Below are positions 49,653 to 58,700 of a DNA stretch of 64,000 nucleotides, in pieces. Position 1 is the first letter of the stretch. Each line of letters begins with the position of its first letter. Below the pieces are notes generated by a model, which saw only the letters and a list, made by a program, of their open reading frames with translations, made no database searches and had not been told where the DNA came from. The DNA comes from JANNNF01 sp963772935 (GTDB taxonomy: Bacteria > Pseudomonadota > Alphaproteobacteria > Rhodobacterales > Rhodobacteraceae). The stretch is taken from contig CAVYZK010000009.1 in NCBI GenBank assembly GCA_963772935.1, positions 1,364,001 to 1,428,000 of the forward strand, read 5' to 3'. A program made the position numbers and the translations under genes.

Positions 49653-50770
49653 GTCATCGCCTGTGACAGTGCGCGCAGGTCGGTTTTGCCAGACGGCAAC
49701 ACCGGCCAATCTTGTCGCCAGATCAGCGCCCTTGGCGCTTTCAGCGGCCCGAACTGCGCCCGTGCGGCGGCCAGAATTGCCGCCTCAAACCTCGCGTCGC
49801 CGATGATCGCAGCCACCAGCACAACCCCCCGCAGCGCATCAGGCCGGGGCAGAACGGCCACCCGCAACACTCCCGGCAAGCCCGCCATAAACCCTTCTAT
49901 TTCCTCAGGAAATACGTTCTGATCAGCGACCGTCACCATGCGCCCGGCGCGGCCCGACAGGTAGAGATACCCCCCCTCCATCCGTCCCATTTCACCAACC
50001 GACAGCCAGCCCTTGTTCCATTCCGCCCCGCCCGGATCGGCCCCGGCGTAAGCCTCAAACAGATAGGGACTGCGCACCCAAATCCGGCCATCCCGGACCT
50101 CGATCTGCACCCCCGGATAGGCCCGCCCCACCGACCCCTCGGGTGTCAGCGCATCGGCGAGCGTGATGAAGCTTGCCTCTGCCGCGCCGTAAAACTCCAC
50201 CACCCGGGCCATTGGGGCCAAGTCCCGTAGCGCAGCCACAAGACCCCGGTCCAGCTTGGAGCCCCCCACCAAAATCACCCGCAGGGCAGGACAAACAGGC
50301 CCCGCAGCCTCGACCAGAAGGCGCAATTGCGAGGGGGCCGAATAGATCACAGCCACCGCACGCGTGGCCAAGGCGGCACGTTGGCGATCGGGCCGCAGGT
50401 CGCCGAGCAAATGGACCGTAGCCCCCAGATGCACGCCTTCAACCGCGCCGTACAGCGCCAGCGATTGCACCAGTCCCCCCAGCACCGCCACCCCGACGCC
50501 CGGCCCGATCCCGAACAGCCCCGCATTCACCGCAAAACTTGCCAACCAAGAGCCATGGGTCCGCCTGATGCGGCGCGGGGTGCCGGAACTGCCCGAGGTC
50601 AGGGTTTCAAACATTGGCACGGCACTGGGCACCAACGCATCCTGCCCTCCGCCAATCCGAAACGCGCCAGCAGCAAAAGCCTGCGCCAAGGCGAGGGACG
50701 CGGGGCGGTCAGCAATAACAGAAGGGCCTTGCGAAACAGGGGGTTGGCTTACCCCTGCCCCATCAAACAC
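49649..50770 (-). CDS. AMP-dependent acyl ligase (ANL superfamily), short form
   Basis: About 373 residues. ANL motifs are present: LTSGSSGTPRRI (P-loop-like A3), VVEFYGAAEASFITL (A5), LSVGEMGRMEGGYLYLSGRA (A7) and PSGKTDLRALSQ (A10 lysine). The usual N-terminal 100-150 residues are missing, so substrate-binding residues differ from full-length acyl-CoA synthetases. I place the start at GTG 50770 (FDGAGVSQPPV...), with CCGGAGGCG just upstream. The longer frame to 50848 runs through the repeat at 50810-50840 and overlaps the aroQ stop. Coupled with the thiolase downstream. Candidate acyl-CoA or acyl-AMP activation for the thiolase. Confidence 0.75.
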   Translation of the reverse strand: MFDGAGVSQPPVSQGPSVIADRPASLALAQAFAAGAFRIGGGQDALVPSAVPMFETLTSGSSGTPRRIRRTHGSWLASFAVNAGLFGIGPGVGVAVLGGLVQSLALYGAVEGVHLGATVHLLGDLRPDRQRAALATRAVAVIYSAPSQLRLLVEAAGPVCPALRVILVGGSKLDRGLVAALRDLAPMARVVEFYGAAEASFITLADALTPEGSVGRAYPGVQIEVRDGRIWVRSPYLFEAYAGADPGGAEWNKGWLSVGEMGRMEGGYLYLSGRAGRMVTVADQNVFPEEIEGFMAGLPGVLRVAVLPRPDALRGVVLVAAIIGDARFEAAILAAARAQFGPLKAPRALIWRQDWPVLPSGKTDLRALSQAMT

Positions 50771-50809
50771 CTGCGCCTCCGGGTGCCATTGAAACCGCGC
50801 GCCGGCCCA

Positions 50810-50840
50810 TTGCTCTTTTCCAAATACTCCCGCCGGAGGC
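50810..50840. repeat. Interspersed element TTGCTCTTTTCCAAATACTC, copy 2
   Basis: TTGCTCTTTTCCAAATACTC then CCGCCGGAGG; nearly identical to 38048-38080. On the minus strand it reads CCTCCGGCGGGAG followed by TATTTGG, a terminator-like shape directly after the aroQ stop. This argues that the AMP-ligase N-terminus does not extend through it. Confidence 0.6.
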
Positions 50841-50847
50841 ACCGCCA

Positions 50848-51291
50848 CTAGCCCGCAGCGACCAGCGTTGCCATCCGGCGCAGCGCCAGCAGGTAGCCTT
50901 CGGTGCCAAACCCGGCAATCACCCCCTCGGCCCGCAACGACACGTAGGAATGGTGGCGAAAGCTTTCGCGTTTGTGGACGTTGGAAATATGCACCTCCAG
51001 CACCGGGGCCTCAAACGCGTTCAGCGCGTCCAGAATGGCGACCGAGGTGTGGGTATAGGCGGCGGGGTTGATGATGATGCCCGCCGAGGTGCCGCGTGCG
51101 GCATGGACCCAGTCCACCAACTGACCTTCATGATTTGATTGCAGAAAATCGACGCGCAGGTTCAGAGTTTCGGCCAAAGCGGTGCAGGCGGTCTGAACAT
51201 CGGCAAGGGTTTCGTGCCCATAAATCTCGGGCTGGCGCAGGCCAAGCAGGTTCAGGTTGGGGCCGTTCAGAACGGTGATCAGCGGGGGCAT
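50848..51291 (-). CDS. aroQ: 3-dehydroquinate dehydratase, type II
   Basis: Third step of the shikimate pathway. 147 residues from MPPLITVLNGPNLNLLGLRQ, with the catalytic tyrosine/arginine loop (LRQPEIYGHETLADV), the NPAAYTHTSVAI segment, the catalytic His in EVHISNVHKRESFRHHSY and the final VIAGFGTEGYLLAL. Type II dodecameric enzyme. The frame upstream of the ATG at 51291 has no homology. It sits between the ligase and the metF terminator; no aro genes adjoin. Confidence 0.96.
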   Translation of the reverse strand: MPPLITVLNGPNLNLLGLRQPEIYGHETLADVQTACTALAETLNLRVDFLQSNHEGQLVDWVHAARGTSAGIIINPAAYTHTSVAILDALNAFEAPVLEVHISNVHKRESFRHHSYVSLRAEGVIAGFGTEGYLLALRRMATLVAAG

Positions 51292-51356
51292 AGGGCACTC
51301 CTTGGCGGTGGTGCGATGACGATAGCCGATCCCTGCCGGGGCACCAAGGCTTGGAT

Positions 51357-51390
51357 GAAAAAGACCCCCGATGCACGGATGCACCGAGGG
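51357..51390 (-). terminator. Intrinsic terminator of metF
   Basis: Minus-strand arms CCCTCGGTGCA and TGCATCGGGGG form an 11-bp stem with two G-U pairs around TCCG, then GTCTTTTTC. A second small hairpin, AAACGT / ACGTTT, lies between it and the stop codon. Confidence 0.85.
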
Positions 51391-51424
51391 CCAGAGAAAC
51401 GTCAGGGAGACGTTTATTCGTTGA

Positions 51425-52292
51425 TTACGCTACCTTTTCCAGCGCCGCTTCGGGCAGGATGCCCAAGGCGCGCACCACCTGATGGGTCAGATGCGGGCGG
51501 TTCAGGGTGTAGAAGTGCAGATCCTCCACCCCGCCCGCGATCAGTTTGTCGCACAGCGCGGTGCAATGAGTCAGGGCCAACAGCTCCTCACGGCCATCAC
51601 GGGCGGCCATATGGAAGGCGTCATCCAGACGGTCAGGCACCGAGGTGCCACAGCGGGCGGCGAATTTCTTTGTGCCTTCCCAAGAGGTTATCGGCAGGAT
51701 GCCAGGGATGATCGTGGCGGTGATGCCTGCCTTCACGCAGGCGTCGCGGAAGCGGAAGAAGGTGTCGGCGTCAAAGAAAAACTGGGTGATGGCGCTGGTG
51801 GCACCCGCATCGGTCTTGCGCTTCAGCCATGCCACGTCGGCTGCAGTGTTGGCCGAGTCGGGGTGGGGTTCGGGGTAGGCACCGACCCGGATTTTGAACT
51901 TGCCAGTGTCGGCAAGGGCCGCGATCAGGTCTACCGAGGAGGCAAAACCATCAGCATGCGGGGTGAACCGGTCAGCGCCTTTGGGTGCATCGCCGCGAAG
52001 GGCCACGATTTCCGTTACCCCTGCAGCGGCGTAAGCCTTCTGCAATCTCTAGCGTTTCCGTGCGGGTCGCATCGACGCAGGTCAGGTGCGCTGCGACATT
52101 CAGGCCGTAATTGCGATGAATGGCCCCGACCGCCTCATGCGTCAGTTTGCGGGTGGTGCCGCCTGCGCCGTAGGTCACGGACACGAAATCGGGGTTCAAA
52201 GGGGCCAGAGCCTGCACGGTTTCCCATAGGCGGAACGAGGCATCCAGCGTTTGGGGCGGGAAAAACTCGAATGAAATGCGTGGGTTCGCCAT
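51425..52292 (-). CDS. metF: 5,10-methylenetetrahydrofolate reductase MetF, broken by one extra base
   Basis: Flavoenzyme producing 5-methyl-THF for methionine synthase. It starts MANPRISFEFFPPQTLDASF. The first part ends at VDATRTETLEIAE, where CC at 52036-52037 (sense GG) adds one base; the remainder begins AYAAAGVTEIVALRGDAPKG. Downstream motifs intact (ITQFFFDADTFFRFRDAC, IIPGILPITSWEG, EDLHFYTLNRPHLTHQVV). Corrected length about 288 residues, standard. The MetR box lies in the divergent spacer. The terminator follows. Conserved halves indicate a recent or artefactual indel. Confidence 0.94.
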
Positions 52293-52337
52293 GGGTCTGC
52301 TCCTTGTTCTTGACCTTTTATCGCAGGTTCTGAACTA

Positions 52338-52350
52338 TGAAGCCAATTCA
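52338..52350. promoter_or_regulatory. MetR box between metF and metR
   Basis: TGAAGCCAATTCA matches the MetR consensus TGAA-N5-TTCA exactly. It lies 46 bases upstream of metF and 32 bases before the metR start I prefer (52382). It overlaps the alternative metR start at 52337, which is a reason to reject that start. Confidence 0.75.
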
Positions 52351-52381
52351 TATACTTCAACATGATCATGTGGTGAACCTC

Positions 52382-53284
52382 ATGTATATCGAACTGCGCC
52401 ACCTGCGGACCATCCGCGCCATCCAGCAGGCCGGAGGTCTGGCGCGGGCGGCCGAGATGCTGAACATGACGCAATCGGCGCTGAGCCATCAGGTGGCGGG
52501 GCTGGAGGATCAGGCGGGGATGGAGCTGTTTGTGCGAAGGTCCAAGCCCATGACCCTGTCGGCGGCGGGCATCAGAATGCTGCGGGCGGCAGAGCGCATC
52601 CTGCCGGAAATCGACGCGATGGAGGAGGAATTCCGCGCGCTGCGGTCGGGCAAAACCGGTCGGTTGCACATCGCGATTGAATGCCACGCCTGCTTTGACT
52701 GGCTGTTTCCGGTGCTGGAACTGTTCCGCCACGCCTGGCCTGAGGTGGATGTGGACATCCGCGCAGGCCTTGCCTTTGATGCCCTGCCCGCGCTGAACCG
52801 CGAGGAGGTTGACCTGGTGATATCCTCTAACCCGATAGAAATGCAGGGAATAACCTTCAACCCGCTGTTTGACTACCACCCCACTTTGGTGGCCGCGGCC
52901 GCCAACCCCCTTGCGGCAAAGGAGTTTGTGGGGGCCGAGGATTTTCGGGATCAGGTGCTGATCACCTATCCCGTCACCCGCGACAAGCTGGATGTGTTTT
53001 CGGAACTGCTGACCCCTGCCAAGGTCGAACCCCGGGCGCAGCGGACGGTGGAACTGACCGCCGTGATCCTGATGCTGGTCGGATCGAACCGGGGGGTGGC
53101 GGTGCTGCCGGACTGGGTGCTGCGCGATGTGAAGTCGAACCCCGACTATGTGACGCGGCCTTTGGGGCCGGGGGTGATCACCAAACGCCTGTTTGCGGCA
53201 ACCCGGACCGAGGACGCGTTCAAGCCGTTCATGGCGCATTTTCTGAAACTGGGGCGGTCTGAGCCGGTGAAATTGCAGCGCTAG
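52382..53284 (+). CDS. metR: LysR-family regulator MetR
   Basis: LysR transcription factor, about 300 residues. N-terminal HTH (MYIELRHLRTIRAIQQAGGL, NMTQSALSHQVAGLEDQAGM), then the effector domain with the MetR hallmark IECHACFDWLFPVLELFRHA and DALPALNREEVDLVISSNP. It is close to E. coli MetR, which uses homocysteine as coactivator and drives metF/metE/glyA. Divergent from metF, with a MetR box between them. The start MYIELRHLRT (52382) matches E. coli MetR; the ATG at 52337 would extend into the operator. Confidence 0.92.
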   Translation: MYIELRHLRTIRAIQQAGGLARAAEMLNMTQSALSHQVAGLEDQAGMELFVRRSKPMTLSAAGIRMLRAAERILPEIDAMEEEFRALRSGKTGRLHIAIECHACFDWLFPVLELFRHAWPEVDVDIRAGLAFDALPALNREEVDLVISSNPIEMQGITFNPLFDYHPTLVAAAANPLAAKEFVGAEDFRDQVLITYPVTRDKLDVFSELLTPAKVEPRAQRTVELTAVILMLVGSNRGVAVLPDWVLRDVKSNPDYVTRPLGPGVITKRLFAATRTEDAFKPFMAHFLKLGRSEPVKLQR

Positions 53285-53337
53285 CGCTAAGCGGTTGCGG
53301 ACGCTGGGTTAATTTTGGATCTGGTCGATTTTGGGCC

Positions 53338-53392
53338 GTAAAGACCCTGTAGGGTTTCCGTAAAGATCCCGTAGTGGATTTGTAGATACGGC
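53338..53392 (+). repeat. Array B: five 11-bp units beginning GTA
   Basis: Units: GTAAAGACCCT, GTAGGGTTTCC, GTAAAGATCCC, GTAGTGGATTT, GTAGATACGGC. The alternation of GTAAAG and GTAG units and the last unit GTAGATAC match array A at 978-1032. It lies 53 bases after metR and 137 bases before the GHGG/Cys gene. Sequence around it (53285-53529) holds no gene. Confidence 0.75.
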
Positions 53393-53463
53393 GATGGTGC
53401 CAAGCGGCGTTAACCCTGCAGGGGCGGGCCGTTCGCGAATCGCCTGCCGCAGCGTCAGAAGAT

Positions 53464-53492
53464 TTGAAATTCGCGGAGTCTTGTCTTACCCT
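53464..53492 (+). promoter_or_regulatory. Possible promoter for the GHGG/Cys gene
   Basis: TTGAAA, 17-base spacer, TACCCT. The -35 is good, the -10 is weak. It lies between array B and the GTG start at 53530. Confidence 0.3.
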
Positions 53493-53529
53493 CGCGTCAT
53501 TATTCACCGGGGACTAAAGGAGAGATATT

Positions 53530-54042
53530 GTGAAGCACTTGTTTCTGAGCGGCCACGGCGGCTGGAAGCCCGACTATGGCTATACCAAGGTGCCACGGGG
53601 CGTGTCGGTGTATTTCTACACTCATTTTGCCAAGAACCTGATGACCGGGATGGAGCGGCAGATCCTTGCCGGAACCTTCACCAAGAATGACCGCATCATC
53701 ACTGAATTCTCGCAATGTCCGAACATGAAGATTTCTGGCCAGCCCGACGACTGGACCACGACCGCCGAGAACGCCCTGAACAAGAGCCATTGGGGCAATG
53801 ACTCGACGGTGGTGGGGGTGCCGGAAGGCGAAGAGGCCAACCTGTCTGAATTGTTTGATGCGTTCTCCGGCGATATGCGGCAGGGCGACGAGGTTTGCAT
53901 CCACTGGATCGCCTGTTCGACGTTGCAACTGAAGCAGGTCGGCGGGCGGGCCATGGGGTTGAATGCGGGTGATTTCCAGCACAACCCCGGCAACGGGCGC
54001 TACCGCATCCGCAACCCGGACGGCAGTTTCCGCTGGATTTAA
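53530..54042 (+). CDS. Small protein with GHGG and IxWxACS motifs, function unknown
   Basis: 170 residues, no signal peptide and no membrane helix. The start GTG follows AAAGGAG. Notable features: MKHLFLSGHGGWKPDYGYTK with His9 in a GHGG loop, VPRGVSVYFYTHFAKNLM, and EVCIHWIACSTLQL with Cys129 after a hydrophobic strand. A histidine in a GHG turn and a cysteine at the end of a following beta-strand is the layout of caspase-hemoglobinase-fold proteases, and the VPRGVSVYFY segment resembles the putative-adhesin 'Stv' type. Neither assignment is secure. Array B lies upstream. It is not in an operon: suhB follows after 111 bases. Confidence 0.65.
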   Translation: MKHLFLSGHGGWKPDYGYTKVPRGVSVYFYTHFAKNLMTGMERQILAGTFTKNDRIITEFSQCPNMKISGQPDDWTTTAENALNKSHWGNDSTVVGVPEGEEANLSELFDAFSGDMRQGDEVCIHWIACSTLQLKQVGGRAMGLNAGDFQHNPGNGRYRIRNPDGSFRWI

Positions 54043-54153
54043 GGGTTCAGACGGGCGGCCAAGGCCACATCGGGTGATTGCGCAGCGCGGGCCTTCCCAT
54101 CCGGCGCATGGCCGTGTATGCCCCGGCACTTCAAGGAACGCGGAGTTTTCCCC

Positions 54154-54942
54154 ATGCAAGGCAGTGCCAACCTTAACCTGATGATCAAGGCCGCGCGCAA
54201 GGCGGGGCGGGTTCTGGTCAAGGACTTCCGCGAGGTGGAAAACCTGCAAGTCTCGGCCAAGGGGCCGGGGGATTTTGTGTCGAAGGCCGACCGCGAGTCT
54301 GAGCGCGTGATCAAGGAAGACCTGATGACCGGCCGCCCGACCTATGGCTGGCTGGGCGAGGAAACCGGCGAGACCGAAGGCGCGGACCCCACCCGCCGCT
54401 GGATCGTCGATCCGCTGGACGGCACCACCAACTTTCTGCACGGGATGCCGCATTGGGCCGTTTCCATCGCGCTGGAGCATAAGGGCGAGATCGTGTCCGC
54501 CGTGATCTATGACGCCGCCAAGGATGAGATGTTCTGGGCCGAAAAAGGTGCCGGGGCCTGGATGAACGATTCCAAACGCCTGCGGGTGTCGGGGCGGCGG
54601 TCAATGTCGGAGGCAGTGTTCGCGACCGGCGTGCCGTATGGCGCGAAAAAGACGCTGCCTGCGATGATGCAAGACCTTGCCCGCCTGATGCCCGCCTGCG
54701 CCGGGGTGCGCCGGTGGGGTGCTGCGGCGCTGGACCTCGCCTATGTGGCGGCGGGGCGGTACGAGGGCTATTGGGAGCGTGAGTTGCACCCCTGGGATCT
54801 GGCGGCGGGGTCGCTGCTGGTGAAAGAGGCGGGCGGCATGTTTTCGGCCATCCGCGACGGGCATGATCCGTTGATCAACGGGACGATCATCGCCGGGAAT
54901 GATGCGCTGTTCGAGCCGTTCCGCAAGATTATTCGGGGGTGA
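54154..54942 (+). CDS. suhB: Inositol monophosphatase family protein SuhB
   Basis: Mg2+-dependent phosphatase of the IMPase/SuhB group. 262 residues from MQGSANLNLMIKAARKAGRV. The metal-binding motifs are clear: GEETGE (first Glu), WIVDPLDGTTNFLHGMPHW (DPLDGT) and ELHPWDLAAGSLLVKEAGG (the WD motif). In E. coli SuhB also acts in rRNA transcription antitermination. The frame reaches further upstream, but the ATG at 54154 matches the family's start. It converges with the rhomboid gene; a repeat element lies between. Confidence 0.93.
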   Translation: MQGSANLNLMIKAARKAGRVLVKDFREVENLQVSAKGPGDFVSKADRESERVIKEDLMTGRPTYGWLGEETGETEGADPTRRWIVDPLDGTTNFLHGMPHWAVSIALEHKGEIVSAVIYDAAKDEMFWAEKGAGAWMNDSKRLRVSGRRSMSEAVFATGVPYGAKKTLPAMMQDLARLMPACAGVRRWGAAALDLAYVAAGRYEGYWERELHPWDLAAGSLLVKEAGGMFSAIRDGHDPLINGTIIAGNDALFEPFRKIIRG

Positions 54943-54958
54943 GGGCTGCACCGTCGGA

Positions 54959-55020
54959 GCGGGGGCCAGCCCCCGCACCCCCGGGATATTTTCAGACAGA
55001 AAATGCAAATTTCAGACAAA
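54959..55020 (+). repeat. Interspersed hairpin element, copy 3
   Basis: GCGGGGGC, CA, GCCCCCGC hairpin, then ACCCCCGGGATATTTTC and AGACAGAAAATGCAAATTT with CAGACAAA. The AT-rich 38-base part is the reverse complement of 17688-17725 with one difference. On the plus strand the hairpin with ATATTTTC follows the suhB stop, a terminator arrangement. Confidence 0.65.
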
Positions 55021-55030
55021 GTTCAGGCAG

Positions 55031-55766
55031 TTAGCGTTTGACTGTCGGGATGCGGGATTTGGACAGTTTGTAATCCATGGGCGGGTGTGGGGGCTGGCCT
55101 CTGGTGTCGCGCCAGAAGCTGACCGCGCCGCGCCGCAGCCAGACCGGGATGGTCAGGATCAGCCCGCCCGCAAAGCCGCCGATATGGGCGAGGTAGGCGA
55201 CGCCGTCGTCACTTGGGATCGCGAGGCCCGAGACCAGTTGGATGCCAAGCCAGACGCCCAGCACGATCCATGCGGGAATGGCGAAGATGCGGAAGAAGAT
55301 GATGAAAATGAACAGCACATCGACACGCGCGCGCGGGAACAGAAGCAGGTAGCCGCCCATCACGCCTGCAATGGCCCCGGACGCCCCGACCATCGGCACA
55401 TCGGTTCCAAGATCGGCCAATGATTGCAGGGCGGCCGCGGCAAGACCTGCGGCGATGTAGAAGACAAGGAAGCCCAAAGTGCCCCATCTCGCCTTCCAGA
55501 TTGTCGCCGTATATCCATAAAAACAGCATGTTACCGGCCAGGTGCAGCCAGCCTGCGTGCAGGAACATGTGGGTCAGCAGGGTCGGGTAGCCGTTGCCCT
55601 GCATCAGTTGCGCGGGCACCAGACCCCATGTGTAGAGGAACCAGCCGATCTGATTATCATCCATCGTCAGCCAGTAGGCGCAGAATATGACGATATTCGC
55701 CGCGATCAGGGCGAAGGTCACATAGGGCGTGCGGCCCGAAGGGTTGTGGTCGCGGATCGGGAACAT
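55031..55766 (-). CDS. Rhomboid-family intramembrane serine protease, broken by one extra base
   Basis: Rhomboid protease. Start MFPIRDHNPSGRTPYVTFAL, six or seven membrane helices (ALIAANIVIFCAYWL, HMFLHAGWLHLAGNMLFLWI). The catalytic serine is in GASGAIAGVMGGYLLLFP and the histidine in YLAHIGGFAGG. The frame breaks in the CCC at 55473-55475 (sense GGG), between GEMGHFG and FLVFYIAAGLAAA. Corrected length about 244 residues, usual for bacterial rhomboids with a short cytoplasmic tail. Convergent with suhB, downstream side facing putA. Substrates unknown. Confidence 0.9.
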
Positions 55767-55796
55767 GGGGCTAATGTCCCGATCCGGGCAGGTTCG

Positions 55797-58700
55797 TCAA
55801 GTGTTGCCCACCTCGGCCAGCAGTTGCGCATTGCCGCCGGACGCCGTGGTGTCGATGCAGACATGGCGTTCCAGCATGACATGGCCAAGGTCCGGCACAT
55901 CGCCGATCAGCGGCAGGATCGGGCCTGTGCGCTGTGCAAGGGCTTGCGCGTAGCTGCGGGCGGTGGCGGCGTCGCCCCACCAGAGCGCGCCGGAGAGGCC
56001 GTGCAGGCGGGTCAGGGCTGCGGGGGGCAGGCCTGCGGCATCAATCGCCTGACCGCCAAGCGCGCGGATGGCGGTGGCTTGCGCGGGGCTGTCGGGGCCA
56101 AGGCACAGCAGGGGCGCGCGCGGGGTCAGGGTCAGGCGGTTCGACTCGCCGGTCGGCCCCGGCAGGTTGAGGCTGCGCGAGGGCGTGGGTTGGCGGCGCG
56201 ACAGGGCCTCAGACACTTGGGCCTCGGCCACTTGCGCCTCGGGGATGGCGGGGCTGGGTTGGCCAGCGGGGGCGGGTTTCTGCGTGAAACGGTGCAGGTA
56301 TTCGGGACCGCCCGCCTTTGGCCCGGTGCCGGAAAGGCCTTCACCGCCAAAGGGTTGCGAGCCCACCACCGCGCCAATCTGGTTGCGGTTGACGTAGGTG
56401 TTGCCGACATGCAGCCGGTCCACGATGTGCTGCACGCGGTCGTCGATGCGGGTGTGCAGGCCGAAGGTCAGGCCGTAGCCGGTGGCGTTGACGGCATCGA
56501 CGACTTTGTCAATCTCACTCGCCTTGAAGGTGGCGATGTGCAGGACCGGGCCGAAGATTTCCTTTGGCATGGCGGCAATGCCGGGGACGCGGATCACGGT
56601 GGGGGGGATGAAGGTGCCGGAGGTGGGGGCGGTCAGTTGTTTCAGCACCCGGCCTTCCTTTGCGGCCTCGGCGATATAGGCTGCGATGGCGCTGTGGGCG
56701 GTGTGGTCGATCACCGGGCCAGTGTCTGTGGCCAGATCCCACGGGTCGCCCATGGCAAGGTCGTCCATCGCGCCGAACAGCATGTGCTGGACGGTTTCTG
56801 CAATATCCTCCTGCACATAAAGACAGCGCAGGGCGGAGCATCTTTGGCCTGCGGATTGGAAGGCGGAGGCGAGGATATCACGCACCGCTTGTTCCGGCAG
56901 GGCGGTGCTGTCCACCAGCATGGCGTTCAGGCCACCCGTTTCGGCGATCAGCGGGGCGGTCGGGTTGCCTGTGCTGGCCATGGAGTGGCGGATTTTCAGG
57001 GCGGTGGCGGTGGACCCGGTGAAGGCGACGCCGTGGATTTTGGGGCTGGCGGTGAGGGCCGCACCGATCGCGCCATCGCCGGGGAGGAGTTGCAGGGCCG
57101 ACGCCGGGACGCCTGCCTGCAGCATCAGGTCCACCGCGAGGGCGGCGATCAGCGGGGTCTGGTCAGCGGGTTTTGCCAGCACTGCGTTGCCAGCGGCGAG
57201 GGCAGCGGCGATCTGGCCTGCGAAGATGGCGAGGGGGAAGTTCCAGGGGGAGATGCAGGCGAAGGTGCCGCGGGCGGGATTGCGCAGGGACGTGGCCCCG
57301 GCGGCGTAGTAGCGCAGGAAATCGACCGCCTCGCGAAGTTCACCCACGGCGTCGGGCAAGGTTTTGCCAGCCTCACGCGCTAGGAGGGCGAAAATCTGGC
57401 CGAAGTTTTCCTCGAACAGGTCGGCGGCGCGCAGCAGAGTGGCGGCGCGGTCCTTTGCCGCGGCCGTCCATGGGGTTGCAAGGCCAAGGGCGGTTGCCAC
57501 ATCGGCGGCGGTTGCGGGTTGGACATGGCCGATCAGGGCACCCGTCGCCGGGTTGTGGACCGGGATAGTGGGGCCGTCACTGGCGGGGCCCGCGAGGCGG
57601 GGGGCGGCGGTGAACAGAGTTTCCGCGAAGGGGGCGCGGGCGGCATTGACGCTGGCCAGATCGGCGGCATCGGTCAGATCCCACCCTTGCGAATTGCGGC
57701 GGGTGCCGAACAGTTGCGGGCCGGTGGGCAGGGCGGGGCTGGCAATCGGGGTCAGTTTTTCCATCGCGGTCAGCGGGCAGGCGGCGACGGTTTCGGGCGG
57801 GACTTCCTCATTCACGATCTGGTTGACGAAGCTGGAGTTCGCGCCGTTTTCGAGCAGGCGGCGCACGAGGTAGGCCAGCAGGTCGCGGTGCGCGCCGACG
57901 GGGGCATAGATACGGCAGCGGGTGGCGTGATCGGTCAGCACGATGTCATGCAGGCGTTCGCCCATGCCGTGCAGGCGTTGGAATTCAAACGCGCGCTTAT
58001 CTGTCGCCATATCCAGAATCGCCGCCACCGTATGGGCGTTATGGGTGGCGAATTGCGGGTAAATCCGGTCGGTCATTCCCAGCAGTTTGCGGGCGTTGGC
58101 GATGTAGGACACATCGGTCGCTTGTTTGCGGGTGAAGACCGGGAATGAGGCCAGACCCAGCACTTGGGCGCGTTTCACCTCGGCGTCCCAATAGGCCCCT
58201 TTCACGAGGCGGATCATGATCTTGCGGTCCAGCCGTGTGGCCAGATCATGCAGCCAGTCGATGGTGGCCCCTGCGCGGCGACCGTAGGCCTGCACCACCA
58301 CGCCAAAGCCATCCCACCCCCGCAAAGCCGGGTCGGACAGGACCGCCTCGATCACCTCCAGCGACAGGGCCAGACGGTCGGCCTCCTCGGCGTCGATGTT
58401 GAAGCCAAGCCCTGCCGCCTTGGCGAGGCCCGCAAGGGCGCGGACGCGGGGGACCAACTCCTCCATCACCCGCGCGCGTTTTGCCACCTCATAGCGGGGA
58501 TGCAGGGCCGAGAGTTTGACCGAAATGCCGGGGTTGGCGCGGATGTCATCGCCCTTGGCGGCGCGGGCGATGGCGGTGATCGCGGCGGAATAGGACAGGT
58601 GATAGCGGCGGGCGTCATGTTCGGTGCGGGCAGCCTCACCCAGCATGTCATAGCTGTAGGTATAGCCCTGCCCTTCCAGTTCCCGCGCGCGTTTCATTGC

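Noticed and set aside
52337..52381. Upstream part of metR (ATG 52337)
   Set aside because: It would place the MetR box within the coding sequence, and residues before MYIELRHLRT have no counterpart in MetR proteins.
54043..54153. suhB-type noncoding RNA upstream of suhB
   Set aside because: No matching hairpin or conserved motif seen; only low-complexity GC sequence.
55542..57383. Plus-strand open frame of 613 codons inside putA antisense
   Set aside because: Glycine/Gln-rich shadow of the aldehyde dehydrogenase domain of PutA.
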